Below, piece by piece: positions 31,982 to 39,970 of a stretch of DNA of 43,085 nucleotides. Numbering within the stretch: position 1 is the stretch's first letter; every line of letters begins with the position of its first letter. The position numbers and the translations under genes were made by a program. The stretch comes from Ralstonia mannitolilytica (GTDB taxonomy: Bacteria > Pseudomonadota > Gammaproteobacteria > Burkholderiales > Burkholderiaceae), in the NCBI RefSeq assembly GCF_905397375.1, contig NZ_CAJPVG010000020.1, positions 1 to 43,085 on the forward strand. Direction: 5' to 3'. The notes beneath the pieces are model-generated. The model was not told the DNA's origin. It did no database searches and was given only the letters and a program-made list of their open reading frames with translations.

Positions 31982-33210
31982 TCGAACACCACGCCATCGG
32001 CCTCGCGGGTAGCCTGCTGGCCGGTGAAATCCTGCCAGCGGCGTACGATCACATCCACGTACTTGGGATCGAGCTCGATCAGCCGCGCGATGCGGCCGGA
32101 CTTCTCAGCGGCGATCAGCGTCGTGCCCGAACCCCCGAAGGGGTCCAGCACCACATCGCCCGGGCGGCTGGAGTTGCGGATCGCGCGTTCGACCAGTTCC
32201 ACTGGCTTCATGGTCGGGTGCAGGTCGTTCTTCTGCGGCTTCTTGATCTGCCACACATCGCCCTGATCGCGGTCGCCGCACCAGTGGCGCTGCGCGCCTT
32301 CGGGCCAGCCGTAGAGGATCGGCTCGTACTGGCGCTGGTAGTCGGCGCGCCCGAGCGTGAAGGTGTTCTTGGCCCAGATGATGAAGGTCGACCAGTGGCC
32401 GCCGGCGGCGCGGAAGGCCGCCTGCAGCGTGTCCAGTTCGCTAGAGGACATGGCGACGTAGATCGCGCCGCGGGTGTGCACCATGATCAGCGCCAGCGCG
32501 TCGTAGAGGAAATCGTAGAAGCCTTCGCCCAGCGCATCGTTGAGGATGGGACGGTGTTTGCCACGCAGTTTGTCTTTCGCGCTGTTGGCGTAATTGACGT
32601 TGTAGGGAGGGTCGGTGAACACCATGTCCGCTTGTTCACCGTCTGGGAACAGGCGCGCATAGGCCTCGGCGGTGGTCGCGTCGTCGCACACCAGCCGATG
32701 GGGGCCGAGCAGCCAGACATCGCCCCGCTTGGACACCGGCTCTTCCGGCATCGCCGGGATGGCATCGTCTTCCGTCCGGCCCTCGATCTGTGGTTCCTCA
32801 TCGGCCAGCAACGCGGCCAGTGCATCGGCGTCGAACCCGGTGAGATCGAGGTCGAAGCCTTCGTCTTGCAGTGCCTCCAGCTCCACGCGCAGTAGCGCAT
32901 CGTCCCAGGTCGCCAGCTCCGCGAGCCGATTGTCGGCGAGCACCAAGGCGCGGCGCTGGGTCGGTGTAAGGTGGTCGAGCACCACCACCGGCACGGTGGC
33001 CAGGCCCAGCTTGCGCGCCGCGGCGAGCCGTCCGTGGCCCGCCACCAGCACGCCGTCGGCACCGGTGAGAATGGGATTGACGAAACCGAACTCGGCAATC
33101 GATGCGGCGATTCTCGCGATCTGCTCCTCCGAGTGCTGGCGGGCGTTGCGCACGTAGGGCAGCAGCTTGGTCGTCGGCCAGTGCTCGATGCGATCGGCCA
33201 GCCAGCTCAT
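31948..33210 (-). CDS. ParB-domain DNA adenine methyltransferase 2
   Basis: This 420-residue fusion has an N-terminal ParB/sulfiredoxin-like domain (residues about 15-110: LPYVRNARQHSEEQIARIAA, ILTGADGVLVAGHGRLAAARKLGL, VLADNRLAELATWD) and a C-terminal methyltransferase with TDPPY (199-203) before LDPFGGSGTTL near 375. The DPPY motif favours N6-adenine. The order of motifs is beta. It overlaps the preceding ParB-methyltransferase by 4 bp, so the two are co-translated. Such fusions are common in phages and are thought to protect phage DNA from host restriction. The target sequence is unknown. Confidence 0.88.
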   Translation of the reverse strand: MSWLADRIEHWPTTKLLPYVRNARQHSEEQIARIAASIAEFGFVNPILTGADGVLVAGHGRLAAARKLGLATVPVVVLDHLTPTQRRALVLADNRLAELATWDDALLRVELEALQDEGFDLDLTGFDADALAALLADEEPQIEGRTEDDAIPAMPEEPVSKRGDVWLLGPHRLVCDDATTAEAYARLFPDGEQADMVFTDPPYNVNYANSAKDKLRGKHRPILNDALGEGFYDFLYDALALIMVHTRGAIYVAMSSSELDTLQAAFRAAGGHWSTFIIWAKNTFTLGRADYQRQYEPILYGWPEGAQRHWCGDRDQGDVWQIKKPQKNDLHPTMKPVELVERAIRNSSRPGDVVLDPFGGSGTTLIAAEKSGRIARLIELDPKYVDVIVRRWQDFTGQQATREADGVVFDQAAASCATMR

Positions 33211-34634
33211 GCAGTGACCTCCGCCGTCTCGCCCAACCGCTCGGCGGCGACTTCGGCGAAGGTCCGGCCGCTGCCCTCCAGCACCGGCGCCGTGCCCGGG
33301 TGGTGCTGCAGCCAGCGGCGCAGCGCGACGTCCACGTACTGGGGAGCGAGTTCGATGGCGCGTACCGGGCGGCCGGTGAGTTGGCCGGCCAGCAGCGTGG
33401 TGCCCGAGCCCGCGAACGGCTCGAAGACGATCTCGCCCGCGTCGGTGTAGGCCTCGATGAAGAACTTCGGCAGGCCCACCGGGAACACCGCCGGATGATC
33501 GATGCCTTCACCGATGCGGCCGCGCTGGCGCGTCACCTCGACGACCGAGTCTGGGATGCGGAACGCCTGCGTCGGCTGCCCGGCGTGGTTCCAGGCGCCG
33601 ACCTTGCCGTCCTTGCTGCGCATCGCGGTGGACGATCCGTCGGCGCGCAGGTGCGTCTCGTGACCGGCCCACTTGCAGGGCACGATCTTGTTCGGCTTGC
33701 GCGAGCGTCGGTTGAAGTGGAAGACGAACTCGTGGCGGGGCGCCAGCCGCCCGGCCCAGTCGCCGGGCACGGTCACCGCCTGGTCCCACACGTACCAGCC
33801 GAAGCGCCGAAAGCCCTGCGTGCGCATCCACTCGATCCAGCCGTCCCAGTACGGCTGCCATTCGTTGTCGCGATGGACGAGGCCGAGGTTGACCAGCATC
33901 TGGCCGTCCTCGCGCATGGCCGTTTGAGCAGCGCCGAACACGCTTTGCATCAGTGCGTCCCAGTCCGAGATGCCGCCGGTGGTGTAGTCGCGCTGGTTGG
34001 CATACGGCGGACTGGTGAACAGCAGGTGAGCGCGATCGCCCTCGAGGAGGCGCACGACGGCGGCCGCGTCGCGGCTGTCGGCGCAGATCAGGCGGTGCTC
34101 GCCCAGGAGCCACAGATCGCCTGGCCGCGTGACCGCCACCGTGGGCGGTGTGATGTCGTCCTCGTCCGCATCCGATGACTCGCCGCTCACTGCTGCTTCA
34201 TCCTCGGCGACCGGCTCTTCCTCGATGTCAGCCAGGAGTCGCTCGATCTCGGCATCATCGAAGCCGGTGAGCGCGAGGTCGTAACCCGCCTCCGACAACT
34301 CGGCCAGTTCCAGCGAAAGCAGTTCCTCGTCCCATTCCGCCCAACTGACGGACCTGTTGGCGATCAGCCGAAAGGCCTTGATCTGAACATCGGAGAGTTC
34401 ATCGGCCAGGACTACCGGGACGGTCTTGAGGCCGAGCTTGCGCGCCGCCTTGAGCCGCAAATGTCCGTCCACCACTTCACCCGTGCTGCGGGCCACGACA
34501 GGAATCCGGAATCCAAACTCCACGATGGCCGCAGCCATCCGGTCGACCGCGTGATCGTTTTTTCGCGGGTTGCGTGCGTAGTCGATCAATCGCTCTATCG
34601 GCCAATGCTGCAGGTTTAGCTCAGATGCAACCAA
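33207..34634 (-). CDS. ParB-domain DNA methyltransferase 1
   Basis: This 475-residue fusion has an N-terminal ParB-like domain (IDYARNPRKNDHAVDRMAAA, VVDGHLRLKAARKLGLKTVP, FRLIANRSVSWAEWD), an acidic linker (residues 138-160), and a methyltransferase with TSPPY at 207-211 and FEPFAGSGTTL near 407. The TSPPY and FAGSGT pairing often occurs in N4-cytosine or mixed-specificity enzymes, and differs from the TDPPY of its neighbour, so the two likely modify different bases. Its start lies 19 bp inside the HNH gene end. It precedes the second methylase with ATGA overlap. Confidence 0.88.
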   Translation of the reverse strand: MVASELNLQHWPIERLIDYARNPRKNDHAVDRMAAAIVEFGFRIPVVARSTGEVVDGHLRLKAARKLGLKTVPVVLADELSDVQIKAFRLIANRSVSWAEWDEELLSLELAELSEAGYDLALTGFDDAEIERLLADIEEEPVAEDEAAVSGESSDADEDDITPPTVAVTRPGDLWLLGEHRLICADSRDAAAVVRLLEGDRAHLLFTSPPYANQRDYTTGGISDWDALMQSVFGAAQTAMREDGQMLVNLGLVHRDNEWQPYWDGWIEWMRTQGFRRFGWYVWDQAVTVPGDWAGRLAPRHEFVFHFNRRSRKPNKIVPCKWAGHETHLRADGSSTAMRSKDGKVGAWNHAGQPTQAFRIPDSVVEVTRQRGRIGEGIDHPAVFPVGLPKFFIEAYTDAGEIVFEPFAGSGTTLLAGQLTGRPVRAIELAPQYVDVALRRWLQHHPGTAPVLEGSGRTFAEVAAERLGETAEVTA

Positions 34635-35134
34635 GTCTCACCTCGGACAATGTGATGGATGACATGGCGAGAAACGTCAAACTCGCGCGCCAGACGGATT
34701 TGCTCGCCACGCCTTCCCGAGTAGCGGCGGCGAATCTCTCGCACCGCACTGTCTGTCAGCGTGGTACGCGGGTGCCGTTGCCCTCGAAATACTGGAACAT
34801 GGGCTGTGCCATGCACGAAGCTGTCGGCCACGTTCTGCGCATGCGTGGCCCAGCGCAAGTTGGTGATCGCGTTGTTGTGGCGATTGCCGTCGGAATGCGC
34901 GACTTCGTGCAGCGGGCTCGGCGGCGGGCCAAGAAAAGTCAGCGCAACCAAGCGATGGATGCCGGTCTTGAGTCCCTTCGCGCCAAGTTGTACGTACCAG
35001 TAGCCATATCCCGCCAGCCACGGCTTGAGCACATGACCGGTTCGCGTGTTGCGAACGGCGCCGAGACTGCAGACCTCGTAGCGGGTGTCGCCTGGAAACG
35101 GACGCCACTCGCCCCCTGTCGCCACGTCTGTCAT
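34616..35134 (-). CDS. HNH (NUMOD4-type) endonuclease
   Basis: This 172-residue protein has an N-terminal NUMOD4-like module (GEWRPFPGDTRYEVCSLGAV, RNTRTGHVLKPW) followed by an HNH pattern: GIHRLVALTFLGPP, then HEVAHSDGNRHNNAITNLRW and ATHAQN. A C-terminal helix with TDSAVREIRRRY may bind DNA. Homing nucleases have this form. In several siphoviruses an HNH protein next to the terminase genes also assists packaging, so either role is possible. Alternative starts lie at 35167 (ATG) and 35170 (TTG). None has a good ribosome site, so the start is uncertain. Confidence 0.75.
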   Translation of the reverse strand: MTDVATGGEWRPFPGDTRYEVCSLGAVRNTRTGHVLKPWLAGYGYWYVQLGAKGLKTGIHRLVALTFLGPPPSPLHEVAHSDGNRHNNAITNLRWATHAQNVADSFVHGTAHVPVFRGQRHPRTTLTDSAVREIRRRYSGRRGEQIRLAREFDVSRHVIHHIVRGETWLHLS

Positions 35135-35247
35135 CAGCGGTGATCGGCAGAAGTCTGTTCGTTGCATCAAAGGCCAGCGGCCCGGACGGGTGAAAGGAGG
35201 AAAGCCCCCTCACGGGCCGCGAGGGTCGCTGCTGCGTTGAAATGAAA

Positions 35248-35280
35248 AAACCCGCCGACGTTCAGACCGTGGGCGGGTTT
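35248..35280 (-). terminator. bidirectional intrinsic terminator
   Basis: AAACCCGCC (35248-35256) and GGCGGGTTT (35272-35280) form a 9-bp stem. Minus-strand transcripts then read TTTTTTCATTTC after the hairpin, a good U-tract; the + strand side reads TTTCG. It lies downstream of the toxin-antitoxin genes and upstream of the HNH gene. Confidence 0.8.
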
Positions 35281-35308
35281 CGTAATGCGTACTGGATGGT
35301 GGCGGGGT

Positions 35309-35340
35309 GCAAACTGCAAACCATGCAAACCCCGGTTTGC
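35309..35340. repeat. four GCAAAC boxes in 32 bp
   Basis: GCAAAC occurs at 35309, 35316 and 35325, and inverted (GTTTGC) at 35335-35340. The last two form a perfect palindrome, TGCAAACC-CC-GGTTTGCA (35324-35341). The short regular repeats and palindromic end look like a multi-site operator or iteron set for a prophage DNA-binding protein. Confidence 0.6.
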
Positions 35341-35597
35341 ACTCTGACGCTAGATAAGCATCGCGCTCGCGCCCCCCGCATGGGCTATTGGCCAGGAAGG
35401 ACCCGTCGATGCCCGGGCGGCTTCCTCGACCGACGCCGCTGTCCAGACCTTAGCCGAAATGCTACCCCCAAACGGGCGGATCTGTTGCAGTGGCGAAAGC
35501 CGCATTTCGCCGCCGATGCGCGCGGATGCGCGACCGCACCCGCCAAATCACGCCAAAACACGCAGGCGCAATGGCGGTGCGCTCGTGCCCCGCGACT

Positions 35598-35921
35598 TCA
35601 GAGCACGGCCTCCAGCCCTTTGCGTTCGATGAGGTCGAGCAGCTTCTGCGAGGGACCGCTGGGCTTCTTGTCGCCCACTTCCCACTTGCGCACGGTCGAG
35701 ACGCTGGTGTTGAGGACCGATGCCAGCACGGCCTGACTCAAGTGCAGGCGTTCGCGCAAGGCGCGCACTTTCTCAGCGTCGTATTCATGCACCGGCTCCA
35801 GGCACAGCGCGTCGTACTTGCGCATCTTGCGCTTGTCGATGAAGCCCAGGCGATGCAGGTCGCGCGCCGTTTCGTGAACGGCTTCGAGCAGGCGGCTCTT
35901 GGACTTAGGCTCGTTTGTCAT
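35598..35921 (-). CDS. higA: HigA-type antitoxin, XRE family
   Basis: This 107-residue protein has a C-terminal XRE HTH (DAEKVRALRERLHLSQAVLA, SVLNTSVSTVRKWEVGDKKP, SGPSQKLLDLI), with the pattern TVRKWE.G..KPSGP..KLLD typical of HigA-type antitoxins. The N-terminal half (LLEAVHETARDLHRLGFIDK) is helical and should neutralise the toxin. It overlaps the upstream toxin gene by 17 bp. Toxin-first order is typical of higBA. It likely represses the shared promoter. Confidence 0.85.
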   Translation of the reverse strand: MTNEPKSKSRLLEAVHETARDLHRLGFIDKRKMRKYDALCLEPVHEYDAEKVRALRERLHLSQAVLASVLNTSVSTVRKWEVGDKKPSGPSQKLLDLIERKGLEAVL

Positions 35922-36288
35922 GGCAAATCTCCTGCAATGTTCCGTCGGCAACGGATTCATCCAACTGGCGCGCGGGACGGGCCAGCAGATCGGCGGCCAG
36001 ATCCTGCAGCGCTTCCAGTTCCTCGTCATCGATGTTGGCCCGCTCGTTTTTCTCGAAGCCGTAGACGAAGAACCAGCGATCGCCCTTGTTGGTGGCGATC
36101 AAGGTGCGCGCGCCACCACGCTTGCCGCGGCCAGCCAAGCCCACGCGCTTTTTCACCACGCCACCGCCCAGGTCGGCATCGATGAGGCCCGCGGCCATCT
36201 CCTCGACCGCTTGACACAACCCGGCGTCTGTCAGTTCGGTCTTGCGCATCCAACGAGCGAAGTGGCGCGTCTTGAAGACTCTTCTCAT
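35905..36288 (-). CDS. higB: RelE/HigB-type toxin
   Basis: This 127-residue protein matches the RelE-superfamily toxin class PF06296: FKTRHFARWMRKTELTDAGLC, then VKKRVGLAGRGKRGGARTLIA, then WFFVYGFEKNERANIDDEEL. Members cleave mRNA on ribosomes or inhibit growth otherwise. The ATG at 36288 overlaps the DUF6362 stop (TAATG), so it may be translated as part of that operon rather than only from its own promoter. The following antitoxin gene overlaps it by 17 bp. Confidence 0.85.
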   Translation of the reverse strand: MRRVFKTRHFARWMRKTELTDAGLCQAVEEMAAGLIDADLGGGVVKKRVGLAGRGKRGGARTLIATNKGDRWFFVYGFEKNERANIDDEELEALQDLAADLLARPARQLDESVADGTLQEICHDKRA

Positions 36289-36707
36289 TAGCGAAGTATG
36301 CCACTTAGTGGCACCATGTGTCGAGAAGTTCCTTGCTCTCCGTTCAGACGGTCGGCCACGATCGAGAGCGCCCGCTGCCACCGCCGCCAGGCGGTGGTCC
36401 GGTCGCAGCCGAAGCGGGCGCAGATGTCGCGCCAGCGGTGGCGCTCGGCGCGCATCCATACCAGGTGGCGTTCCTCTTCCTCCAGCCACAAGACCCAGCG
36501 CATGGTCTCGAGCATGCGCTCGATGGCCTCGGGGCTGGGCGGGAAGCGCCGGATCGAGGGTTCGGCCCCCAGCGTCTCCCAGGGCATGCGCCGGATCGCG
36601 GGCCAGGTGTTGAAGTAGCCCTGCACCCGCACGGGCGGCAGGCGGTGGGCGGTGATGGCCGCCTCCCGGAAGCGTTCGGCCACACGCTCGACGGTCCACT
36701 CAGCCAT
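36288..36707 (-). CDS. DUF6362-like phage protein with sigma-like HTH
   Basis: This 139-residue protein begins MAEWTVERVAERFREAAITA and ends in a helix-turn-helix (RHRWRDICARFGCDRTTAWR, RWQRALSIVADRL). The RFGCDRTTAWRRWQ block resembles the DNA-reading helix of sigma-factor region 4 and terminase-like HTHs. Members of DUF6362 often sit before toxin or terminase genes in prophages and may act in late transcription. The start overlaps the exonuclease stop (ATGGCTGA). Confidence 0.7.
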   Translation of the reverse strand: MAEWTVERVAERFREAAITAHRLPPVRVQGYFNTWPAIRRMPWETLGAEPSIRRFPPSPEAIERMLETMRWVLWLEEEERHLVWMRAERHRWRDICARFGCDRTTAWRRWQRALSIVADRLNGEQGTSRHMVPLSGILR

Positions 36708-37360
36708 GGCGCGCCTCCCGTGCACCGTAGAGCCGCTCGCCGATCTGCCGGATCAGCTCGCGTTCCATCCAGTCGAGCCGGTCGTCCTCCAGGGAGACGA
36801 CGAGCAGGCGTTGCTCGCGCCAGCCGCGGCGCTTGCGCGTGCAGTTCGAGATAGGCCTGGTAGAGCGCCACTTGCGCGGCGTAGACCGGGCGGGCAGACG
36901 CGAGCCGGTGCTTCTCCAGTTCCCGCCACGACTTGGCGCTCAAGGCTTTGTTCTCCCACAGCGCCGGGTAGCCGGAACCGAAGCCCAGGTCGGGCCCGGC
37001 GACGAGCACGCCATCGACGTGGCCCTGCAGGCGCCCGTCCAGCGCCGAGAAGCCGAATTGCTCCCCCGCGTCGTTACGCGTGCGCAGATCGAAGCCCGCC
37101 GCGCGCAGCCATCCGACCATGCAGTCCTCGATCACGTGGCCGCGCTCGAAGACGCGCAGCAGGCGGCCGTCGGTCTCGCGACCCGGATCGACCGGAGCGT
37201 CGGCGACCTCGTACTGCAGCGCGCGCTCGCAGGCGGCCCCGAGGCGCGAGGCGCCGAGGTAGGTGCGGCGAGGCTGCGCCGCGCGAGACTGCTGCAGCCC
37301 GGCATCGATCAGCGCCGTGAGCTGACCCGACAGGCTCTTGGAGGCGTTGAAGTCCATCAT
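36700..37360 (-). pseudogene. PD-(D/E)XK phage exonuclease, one-base frameshift
   Basis: The frame from 37360 (MMDFNASKSLSGQLTALIDA) carries the nuclease domain: GASRLGAACERALQYEV, then RLQGHVDGVLVAGPDLGF with the metal aspartate and LWENKALSAKSWREL for ExK. Near 36836 the phage-like continuation LELHAKRRGWREQRLLVVS moves to another frame because of one extra G/C in a GC run, and ends at 36700 as ...YGAREARHG. In the original frame the sequence turns into arginine- and proline-rich noise and reads through the next genes. An intact protein would have about 219 residues. It processes DNA ends for phage recombination with the Sak4-like ATPase. A sequencing error is possible for a one-base change in a GC run. 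Confidence 0.75.
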
Positions 37361-37872
37361 CGCCGCGCCTCCTTGGGTGCTGCCGTGCGTGCCGTCTGCG
37401 CTTGAGCCTTCGGCTCCTCCCACGGCAGATCGTCCTCGAGGTCGGCGAAGGGGTCGGACACCGGGTCTTTCAAGCCCCGCACCGGCGGATACTTGGTCGC
37501 CTCGTGGTGCTCGACCATCGCGTCCGTGTAGCAGGTGACGATGGCGTCGATCACCTGGAGCGCCTCGGCCTCGGAATACTCGCCCAGCGGCTTGGCAAAG
37601 CCGATCTCGCCCGCGACCTCGCCGAAGGCCTTGAGGCACTTCTTCATCGCGGCCAGTTCGACGTCAGACGGGTCGATCATGGCCACCTCCGTCTTGGGCG
37701 TGCGTCCTTCCTGCACCCGCAGCCACTGACCGTAGAGCGCGTGAAACGCCTCCTGGCAACGCCGCGAGCAGAACACCCAGTCGATCGGATAGCGCCGGGC
37801 GTCGCCCACCGGATGCCGAAGGTCCGAGTGGCCGTAGCCGCGCGCCTGTCGTTTGCAGACCCAACACTTCAC
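37357..37872 (-). CDS. DUF6511 zinc-finger phage protein
   Basis: This 171-residue protein starts at GTG 37872: MKCWVCKRQARGYGHSDLRH with a CxxC, and VFCSRRCQEAFHALY with the second pair of cysteines. The C-terminal half (MIDPSDVELAAMKKCLKAFG, VIDAIVTCYTDAMVEHHEA) is the conserved DUF6511 region. It is found in phage recombination operons. The cysteines probably bind zinc and the protein may interact with DNA or the exonuclease next to it, which overlaps it by 4 bp. Confidence 0.7.
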   Translation of the reverse strand: MKCWVCKRQARGYGHSDLRHPVGDARRYPIDWVFCSRRCQEAFHALYGQWLRVQEGRTPKTEVAMIDPSDVELAAMKKCLKAFGEVAGEIGFAKPLGEYSEAEALQVIDAIVTCYTDAMVEHHEATKYPPVRGLKDPVSDPFADLEDDLPWEEPKAQAQTARTAAPKEARR

Positions 37873-37883
37873 TGACCCTCCTC

Positions 37884-38510
37884 TCACTGCGCCCAGGCGG
37901 GCTTGCCCGGCATGGCGGGGCGTTGCGGGTTGACGGGCGGCGTCGTGCGCGGCGGGGTTGCTGCGGCGGGCGCGCCGGTGGAACCACTGCCGGGGTTCTT
38001 CGGCGGCAGCCCCATCAGCCGGGCGTAGTCCGGGTGGTCGGGCTCGACGGCGCTCTTGACGACGTTCTTCAACTCGCCGCGGCCGTCCTTCTCGACGTCG
38101 ATGCGGGCGAGGAACTCGATGCCGTCGAGCTCGTGGAAGCCCTGGATGCGCCGCGCGGCGGCGGCCTGCGGGCTCATGTCCTGGGGATGGACATTGCGGG
38201 CGGAATTGAGCACGGCGCGCACGAAGCTGCGCCCCATCTGGCCCCAGGCCGGGCCCTTCGGGGAATGCAGGCCGATGTTGCTCCAGAGCTTGCGCCGGGC
38301 GTACTCGCCCTCCAGCACGACGAACTCGGCCGCCAGATACACCGAGCCGGACTCGTTGCTCTGCGTGGCGTAGCCGCCGGTCCAACCCTGGGCCGGGTCG
38401 TCAAAGCCCCCGGGCTTGAGCGTCATGCGCACGCGGGCGAGCGTGCCCTTGGGGATGAGGTCGAAATTGGGCTGCTGCTGCGCGTCGTTGAAATCGTTCC
38501 AGGCGGTCAT
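37884..38510 (-). CDS. phage recombination-module protein, possibly ssDNA-binding
   Basis: This 208-residue protein begins MTAWNDFNDAQQQPNFDLIP, followed by PKGTLARVRMTLKPGGF and YLAAEFVVLEGEYARRKLWSNIGLHS. The layout resembles phage DUF669 and single-strand-binding relatives that act with Sak4-type annealases. The C-terminal 50 residues are proline- and alanine-rich and disordered. It lies between the Sak4-like ATPase and DUF6511. Function is inferred from context. Confidence 0.5.
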   Translation of the reverse strand: MTAWNDFNDAQQQPNFDLIPKGTLARVRMTLKPGGFDDPAQGWTGGYATQSNESGSVYLAAEFVVLEGEYARRKLWSNIGLHSPKGPAWGQMGRSFVRAVLNSARNVHPQDMSPQAAAARRIQGFHELDGIEFLARIDVEKDGRGELKNVVKSAVEPDHPDYARLMGLPPKNPGSGSTGAPAAATPPRTTPPVNPQRPAMPGKPAWAQ

Positions 38511-38513
38511 GGC

Positions 38514-39353
38514 TTACTCCTCGAAGGCGGTGGCGGATGGCGGAAGGCGGGTGGCGGCGGCGCACTTGTCGATCAGCGCGCGCAGGTTCGGCGGCTCCAG
38601 CAACTCGAGCTGGCCGCTGCGGTCCTTGGCCGGATAGCCGTAGGGGTTCACCGTGTGGCAGACGAAGGCGCGGTAGGACGATCCGTCCTCGGCCTTGATC
38701 TCGGCCAAGGTGACCACCTCGTCGACGATGCCGGGCAGTTCCGCGGCGGTCTTGGCGCCCTCGATCTGCGGCACGAAGACCTTGCGGTTGAAGTCGTCCA
38801 GGCGCTCGTCGAGGATGGCCACGAACACGACGTGCTTGCCGCGCGCGTGCTGCAGATGGGTCAGCGCCCCGATCAGTTCCGAGCCGAGCAGGCCGTAGGC
38901 GCCCCGGGTGTCGGGCTTGCCGGTGCGCTCGCTGTAGGCTTGCGGCTGGGTCTTGGCCCAGATCAGGGCGAGGCGCGCGAGCACGGTGATCGAGTCGACG
39001 AAGTAGGTGTCGTACTTGGCGAGTTGACCGGGATCGCCGTAGCGCTCGCACACATGCCGGTAATGCGCCTCGGAGTACGGCGCATCCGCCGGCAACGCCG
39101 GGTTCGGGCCGGCGAGGAACACCACGAGATCGCGGAACTCCGGCCAGGTGGTCGGGCGCACGCAGTCGCCGCGCCAGTCCTTGACGGCCAAGTCGCCAGC
39201 CTCGAGGTCGACGAACAGGGTCGATCCTTCCGGCAGCGTCTTGAGCTGGCTGGTCTTGCCGATGCCGCTCTTGCCTAGAAGCACGAGCTTCACGCCCTGC
39301 TTCTCGCGCAGCCGCTGATCGGCGGTGATGATGGGAAGACGTCGCTCCATCAC
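38514..39353 (-). CDS. Sak4-like RecA-fold ATPase
   Basis: This 279-residue protein has a P-loop (VLLGKSGIGKTSQLKTL) near residue 25 and a Walker B-like YDTYFVDSITVLARLAL near 115, followed by RGAYGLLGSELIGALTHLQH, as in phage Sak4/AAA_24 recombinases. It likely anneals or pairs single strands, working with the exonuclease and single-strand-binding protein downstream. No frameshift is seen. The start overlaps the GIY-YIG gene stop by 4 bp. Confidence 0.8.
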   Translation of the reverse strand: MMERRLPIITADQRLREKQGVKLVLLGKSGIGKTSQLKTLPEGSTLFVDLEAGDLAVKDWRGDCVRPTTWPEFRDLVVFLAGPNPALPADAPYSEAHYRHVCERYGDPGQLAKYDTYFVDSITVLARLALIWAKTQPQAYSERTGKPDTRGAYGLLGSELIGALTHLQHARGKHVVFVAILDERLDDFNRKVFVPQIEGAKTAAELPGIVDEVVTLAEIKAEDGSSYRAFVCHTVNPYGYPAKDRSGQLELLEPPNLRALIDKCAAATRLPPSATAFEE

Positions 39354-39970
39354 TGCACCTCCAGCAATACTGCGCGCAGTGCGCGAAGATCGAGCCCGGT
39401 CGTGGCTTCGATGACGGCCAAGGCGTTGAACATGCCTTCGGTCTCGGACAGGCCTGTGCGGCGCCCCAACTCGACGTGTGCATCCAAGAGACGACTGGCT
39501 TCGAGCGTCAATTCACCTTGGGAGGTGATCCCAAGTCCGGCCGCGATATTGCGCATCAGCTTGTTGCAAAGAGCCCACGCACTGCGGTGTCGTGCTGCGT
39601 AATCCTCCGGCACGGTCCATTCGAGTGTCTGGGCTTCGACTGCCCGACGCACGGTGGACAAATCGTTCGGGAGAACTTCCCTTCGTCCGTCGTTGCCTAG
39701 CCACCGTAGGGCACCAGACTCGACGGCCCGATAGTTGAAGTGCGGACGAGTGGTCAGGCTGCGCCAGATCGATACGCCGTAGCGCGCGGTTTCAGTGCGG
39801 TGTTGGGCCAGGCGCTGCGCCAGATTGGTCGTCGAGCCAAGCTTGCAAGTGCCGTTGGAAAGGGCCAACACGTAGACATAGCCCAACCCATCGGCGCGGG
39901 GCAGCGACGAGGCAAAGGCCAAGGCTGCGTTCACGTCGTCGTCGATAAGCCAGAAGTCAGGCGCTCGCAT
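39350..39970 (-). CDS. GIY-YIG nuclease-like protein (T5orf172-like)
   Basis: This 206-residue protein has a GIY-YIG core near its start: GYVYVLALSNGTCKLGSTTN, LAQRLAQH (YVY...KLG in place of GIY...YIG, then the arginine), and the glutamate in YRAVESGALRW. The C-terminal 110 residues are helical and unrecognised. AGGAGG six bases before the ATG at 39970 supports this start over one 15 bp upstream. It lies between Sak4 and an unknown phage protein and may be a mobile or accessory nuclease within the recombination block. Confidence 0.7.
   Translation of the reverse strand: MRAPDFWLIDDDVNAALAFASSLPRADGLGYVYVLALSNGTCKLGSTTNLAQRLAQHRTETARYGVSIWRSLTTRPHFNYRAVESGALRWLGNDGRREVLPNDLSTVRRAVEAQTLEWTVPEDYAARHRSAWALCNKLMRNIAAGLGITSQGELTLEASRLLDAHVELGRRTGLSETEGMFNALAVIEATTGLDLRALRAVLLEVQ

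Larger units (their letters stand above)
35171..35597. other. non-coding regulatory stretch between TA pair and late genes
   Basis: No convincing gene lies here. Present are a strong terminator (35248-35280) and a cluster of GCAAAC boxes (35309-35340). The remaining 250 bp to the antitoxin stop show no repeats I can define. The position suggests the boundary between early and late transcription, where a late promoter for the terminase-to-lysis genes could lie on the minus strand. Confidence 0.5.
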
